A program made the translations under genes and the position numbers. 64,000 nucleotides of DNA. Source: JBCDCB01 sp039182735. Lineage in GTDB: Bacteria > Planctomycetota > Phycisphaerae > Phycisphaerales > UBA1924. Within the stretch, counting starts at the first letter, position 1. Each line of letters opens with the position of its first letter. The notes beneath the pieces are model-generated. The model had not been told where the DNA came from. It saw only the letters and a program-made list of their open reading frames with translations, and made no database searches. The DNA is taken from assembly GCA_039182735.1 (NCBI GenBank), contig JBCDCB010000005.1:1-64000 (forward strand), in the 5' to 3' direction. This document shows, one piece after another, positions 60,726-64,000 of the stretch.

Positions 60726-62108
60726 ATGCGACCCGAACTCGATGACACGCACGACCCGAGCCTGCGATCGTGGGTCGAAGCCGCGAACGATGACGCGAAC
60801 AACTTCCCGATCCAGAACCTGCCCTTCGGCGTCTTCTCCGTGGACGGTGAAGACGAAGACGACGCGCGCGTGGGTGTCGCGATCGGCGATCACATTGTCG
60901 ATCTCGCGGAACTCGTCGATGCGCGCATGTTCCCCGGGCTCGACTCCGCCGACGAGCCGCTGATCGACGATGTCGCGGTGCCCATGCTCAACCTGCTCAT
61001 GATGAGCGATGCGACGCGCGTGCGCGGCATCCGGCAGCGTCTCAGCGAACTGCTCAGCGAGGGCAACGACGAGCTCCGCAAGAAGAAGAAACTGGTCGAG
61101 CGTGCGCTCGTCCCGATGGAGGCGTGCGAGCTGCACATGCCGGTGGATGTCGGCGACTTCACCGACTTCTACGCGAGCAAGCACCACGCGACGAACGTGG
61201 GTTCGATGTTCCGCCCGGACAACCCGCTGCTGCCGAACTACGTGCATATCCCCGTCGGGTATCACGGGCGTTCGAGCAGCGTGATCGTGAGCGGCGAGGC
61301 GGTGACGCGCCCGAACGGTCAGACCAAAGCGGATGATGCCGACCGACCGAGTTTCGGGCCGTGCAAGCTGCTCGATTACGAGATGGAAGTCGGGCTGTTT
61401 ATCGGCGGCGAGGACAACGAGCTGGGCGAGCCCGTGCCGCTGCGCGACGCGTGGGAGCGGCTGTGGGGCGTGGTGCTGCTGAACGATTGGTCGGCGCGCG
61501 ACATGCAGAAGTGGGAGTACCAGCCGCTGGGCCCGTTCCTGGCCAAGTCGTTCGCGTCCACGATTTCGCCGTGGGTGGTGACGCGCGACGCGCTCGCGCC
61601 CTTCCGCTGCGCGGTGACGTCGCGGACCGATGCCGACCCCGATCCGCTGGAGCACCTGTACCACGACGACGATCAATCGGCGGGCATGATCGATATGACG
61701 GTCGAGGTGTACCTGCTCACCGAGCAGATGCGCAAGAAGAAGGTGGACGCGGTGCGATTGAGCAGCGGGTCGTACCGCGACATGTTCTGGACGCCCGGGC
61801 AGATGATCGCCCACCACGCCAGCAACGGCTGCAATCTGGAAGCGGGCGACCTGCTCGGCAGCGGGACGATCAGCGGGCCAGAACGCGAGTCGCGCGGCTG
61901 CCTGCTGGAGCTCACGTGGAACGGCAGCGCGACGGACCCGAAGCCGGGCTCCGACCGCTCGCCCATCGTGCTGCCAACGGGTGAAGAGCGTGTGTTCCTG
62001 CAAGACGGCGACGAGGTGATCATGCGCGGGTACTGCGAGCGCGAGGGCGCGCGCCGGATCGGGTTCGGCGAGTGCCGAGCGGTCGTCGAGCCGGCACCGA
62101 AGGCGTGA
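60726..62108 (+). CDS. fahA: Fumarylacetoacetase
   Basis: A 460-residue two-domain FAH, which splits fumarylacetoacetate to fumarate and acetoacetate at the end of tyrosine and homogentisate breakdown. An SH3-like N-terminal domain is followed by the catalytic part: DFTDFYASKHHATNVG (catalytic His), YHGRSSSVIVSG, DYEMEVGLFIG and LNDWSARDMQKWEYQPLGPF. Metal-ligand acidic residues are in the expected places. The ATG at 60726 is used; a TTG at 60714 directly after the previous stop is possible. No homogentisate dioxygenase is in the window. Confidence 0.94.
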   Translation: MRPELDDTHDPSLRSWVEAANDDANNFPIQNLPFGVFSVDGEDEDDARVGVAIGDHIVDLAELVDARMFPGLDSADEPLIDDVAVPMLNLLMMSDATRVRGIRQRLSELLSEGNDELRKKKKLVERALVPMEACELHMPVDVGDFTDFYASKHHATNVGSMFRPDNPLLPNYVHIPVGYHGRSSSVIVSGEAVTRPNGQTKADDADRPSFGPCKLLDYEMEVGLFIGGEDNELGEPVPLRDAWERLWGVVLLNDWSARDMQKWEYQPLGPFLAKSFASTISPWVVTRDALAPFRCAVTSRTDADPDPLEHLYHDDDQSAGMIDMTVEVYLLTEQMRKKKVDAVRLSSGSYRDMFWTPGQMIAHHASNGCNLEAGDLLGSGTISGPERESRGCLLELTWNGSATDPKPGSDRSPIVLPTGEERVFLQDGDEVIMRGYCEREGARRIGFGECRAVVEPAPKA

Positions 62109-62112
62109 TCGC

Positions 62113-63168
62113 ATGAGCGACGTCGTCGATCTGCGAAGCGACACCATCACGCGCCCGACAGACGCGATGCGCGACGCGATGGCGCGCGCAGAGGTCGGCG
62201 ACGATGTGCTGCAGGACGATCCGACCGTGATCCGGCTCGAAGAGCGTGTTGCGGAGATCCTCGGCAAAGAGGCCGCGCTCTTTGTGCCCTCGGGCACAAT
62301 GGCCAACCAGCTGGCGATCCGCTTCCACTGCGAACCGGGCGATGAGATCATCGTGCACGGCGAATCGCACATCGTGCACTACGAGAGCGGCGCGCCGGCG
62401 GCGCTCTGGGGGTGTTCCACCGCCTTTGCGTACGGGGATCGGGGCTTCTTCACGCCCGACGACGTGCGCGACCTGATCCGCTATCGCGATGTCCACTGCG
62501 CACGCTCGCGCCTGGTCGTCATGGAGAACACGCACAACCGGGGCGGCGGCGCGGTCTGGCCCGTCGATCGATTTGCGTCCGTTGCGGCGCGTGCAAAGGA
62601 AGAGCAACTGCGTGTACACCTCGACGGTGCGCGTCTCTGGAACGCGGGCGTCGCCGCGGGCGAGCCGCTTACGGTGTGGACGCAGCACGCCGACAGCGTG
62701 AGCGTGTGCTTCTCGAAGGGGCTCGGCGCACCGGTGGGATCGGCGCTGGCGAGCACACGCGAGAACATCGAGAAAGCCAGACGTTTCCGCAAGATGCTCG
62801 GCGGCGGGATGCGCCAGGTCGGCATCGTCGCGGCGGGCGCGCTGCACGCGGTCGAGCACCATCGCGAGCGGCTCGCCGACGATCACGCCAACGCCAAGGC
62901 GCTCGCGGAAGGCATCGCCGATGTGCCCGGTGTCTCCATCGACCCGTCGAGCATCGAGACGAACATCCTGTACTTCGGTGTGGATCTCCCGGGCGAGCGG
63001 GAACCCGCGCAGCGTGTGTGCGATGCGCTCGAAGCAAGCGGCGTGCGCATGCTCTCGGAAACACGCAACCGCGTTCGCGCCGTGACCAACATGCACGTTG
63101 ATCGTGCGATGATCGATCGCGCGGCGCAGGCGGTCCGCGACGCGATGGCGACACTCACTTCTCGATGA
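62113..63168 (+). CDS. ltaE: L-threonine aldolase (low specificity)
   Basis: A 351-residue PLP enzyme that cleaves L-threonine or allo-threonine to glycine and acetaldehyde. VDLRSDTITRPTDAMRDAM is the family opening; FVPSGTMANQLAIR, ESHIVHYESGAPA and VHLDGARLWNAGVA follow. The PLP lysine is in VCFSKGLGAPVGS. The product glycine could feed the glycine cleavage system (gcvT at 10049). The ATG is 4 bp after the fahA stop. The end overlaps the next gene tail to tail by 14 bp. Confidence 0.93.
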   Translation: MSDVVDLRSDTITRPTDAMRDAMARAEVGDDVLQDDPTVIRLEERVAEILGKEAALFVPSGTMANQLAIRFHCEPGDEIIVHGESHIVHYESGAPAALWGCSTAFAYGDRGFFTPDDVRDLIRYRDVHCARSRLVVMENTHNRGGGAVWPVDRFASVAARAKEEQLRVHLDGARLWNAGVAAGEPLTVWTQHADSVSVCFSKGLGAPVGSALASTRENIEKARRFRKMLGGGMRQVGIVAAGALHAVEHHRERLADDHANAKALAEGIADVPGVSIDPSSIETNILYFGVDLPGEREPAQRVCDALEASGVRMLSETRNRVRAVTNMHVDRAMIDRAAQAVRDAMATLTSR

Positions 63169-64000
63169 GCGCGACCGAGAGCGATGTGCGCACCGGCTTG
63201 AAGCATTGGCGATCGTCGCAGGGCTGGTACGTCACGGTCAGCCGGGGCGTGCCCGACCACGCGGCCTCCGTTCGGCGCAGCGTCACGGGGATCGTGACGG
63301 CGCCCTCGTAGACCATCAGCTGCTGACCTTGCGTCTCGGGCGCCTGCCCGAGATACGCGTGCGGCTCGGGGTAGGCGGGGATCGCCTCGACGCCCGTGCC
63401 GCCCATGATTCGAATGTCGAGGCCCTGCATGCCGTCGATGCCCGGCTCGGGCGCGTTGACGTGCACGCCCGGCTCGATGTCGAGCTTCAGCACCAGCACC
63501 TGCTCGGTGCCGTGTGCGAGTTCGATCCGGTCGCGGTCGGCGAGGATTTTGACCGGTGAACGTGCCGCATCCTCGGCTTCTTCGGGCGGCGCGGGCTCTG
63601 GCCACTTCTCGATCAGCGCCCGGTCCAGTGCCATCACGCGGTACAGCGCGCGCGTCGAGTTGATGGTCGCGACGGGCGACTCACGCAGGTCACCGCTTAC
63701 CGAGCCGAGCAGCGCGACGGCGTCCACGAGGTAGTCGCGATTGCTTGTGATGTCGAAGAGGTCGAGCAGGGCGTGCGTCATGACGCTGACGGGCGCGGGG
63801 ATCGCGCCGTCGTACGTCGAGCGCGAGCGCACGATGAGGTCGGGGCGCCCGGCGCGGGTGTCGAACATGGCGCCGATAGACGACGGGTCGCCGAAGTGCT
63901 GGTGCGCCTTCTTGAGCAGCGCCTCGGCACCGTCGAGGAACGTGAGATCGGCGCGTCCGCTCGCCGCGCTCACCCGGTGCAGCGTGACCAGCCCCTGGAT
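63155..64000 (-). CDS. YyaL/DUF255-like protein with C-terminal DsbD-N-like domain (partial)
   Basis: The window edge cuts this gene; the reading frame stays open to 64000, giving the last 281 residues. The first part (AIPAPVSVMTHALLDLFDIT, ESPVATINSTRALYRVMALD) resembles the helical alpha/alpha-toroid end of the thioredoxin-plus-glycosidase-like YyaL/SPATA20 family. The last 110 residues (GVHVNAPEPG, then QPCDDRQCFKP) look like the N-terminal domain of DsbD, with the CxxxxC pair that receives electrons. The N-terminal thioredoxin domain should lie beyond the window. The fusion suggests a role in thiol redox in the envelope; this is inference. Confidence 0.7.
   Translation of the reverse strand: MQGLVTLHRVSAASGRADLTFLDGAEALLKKAHQHFGDPSSIGAMFDTRAGRPDLIVRSRSTYDGAIPAPVSVMTHALLDLFDITSNRDYLVDAVALLGSVSGDLRESPVATINSTRALYRVMALDRALIEKWPEPAPPEEAEDAARSPVKILADRDRIELAHGTEQVLVLKLDIEPGVHVNAPEPGIDGMQGLDIRIMGGTGVEAIPAYPEPHAYLGQAPETQGQQLMVYEGAVTIPVTLRRTEAAWSGTPRLTVTYQPCDDRQCFKPVRTSLSVALIEK

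Overview
The window is high-GC, densely packed bacterial chromosome carrying housekeeping and envelope genes. It most resembles a planctomycete of the Phycisphaerae type. This placement is an inference from several traits seen here: a secreted protein ending in two dockerin-like Asp-rich repeats (22220-23611), a secreted protein with a PEP-CTERM-like tail (39537-40124), zinc ribbons with the CGYDLRGT signature (43524-43979), a short RpoD-like sigma factor, the futalosine menaquinone gene mqnD, and a lipid-type methyltransferase/FAD-reductase pair. I see no phage, transposon, integrase, CRISPR array, tRNA or rRNA.

Layout. 117-2991 (+): SRPBCC protein, lipoprotein, C45-type hydrolase, GrpB-family protein. 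2995-8781 (-): a TraB-like protein with an inserted pseudopilin-like domain, the iscSUA iron-sulfur operon with a terminator, a glycosyltransferase and a UVR-motif protein. 9065-10000 (+): sigma factor. 10049-13893 (-): gcvT, panC, an ACT-domain protein, mqnD. 13948-16532: smpB, a PpiC-like protein and a zinc-ribbon/GYF-like membrane protein. 16500-21956: Nudix hydrolase, cstA, lipoprotein, ICMT-like methyltransferase, nitrilase, DUF1223 protein. 21960-32695 (-): small membrane protein, dockerin-like protein, NtrC-type regulator, ruvC, LolD/MacB-type ATPase, STAS protein, gyrA, polytopic membrane protein, DUF4442 protein, MBL-fold hydrolase. 32819-35705 (+): ruvB, methyltransferase, FAD reductase in a TGATG-coupled operon. 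35695-42064 (-): FMN reductase, DUF2339 protein, purU, PEP-CTERM-like protein, glmS. 42166-46536 (+): rarA, zinc-ribbon membrane protein, YhaM-like exonuclease, Lon N-domain protein, glutathione peroxidase. 46537-49328 (-): hscA-like Hsp70 and two secreted proteins. 49601-51418 (+): ilvE and a CPBP protease. 51415-52224 (-): ispD. 52252-58513 (+): methyltransferase, two paralogous membrane proteins, GATase, HhH-GPD glycosylase, speA. 58508-59740 (-): glycosyltransferase. 59799-63168 (+): unknown protein, fumarylacetoacetase, threonine aldolase. 63155-64000 (-): the C-terminal part of a YyaL-like protein cut by the window edge.

How genes work together. IscS, IscU and IscA form one Fe-S assembly operon, and the likely partner chaperone HscA lies about 40 kb away. 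RuvB, RuvC, RarA, GyrA, the UVR protein and the HhH-GPD glycosylase form a scattered DNA maintenance set. GlmS, the glycosyltransferases, IspD, PanC, IlvE, MqnD, GcvT, PurU and SpeA cover precursor and cofactor metabolism.

The most striking pattern is regulatory. At 15 genes on both strands a -10-like hexamer TANNNT ends 5-7 nt (12 times exactly 6 nt) before the start codon, which predicts transcription starting at or next to the start codon. Leaderless mRNAs may therefore be common here. Genes with good Shine-Dalgarno sites (iscU, iscA, gcvT, glmS, ilvE, gpx and others) form a second class. Other points of interest are a structured 270-bp element upstream of iscS, a REP-like element present three times, and alternative hairpins in front of the ACT/panC genes.
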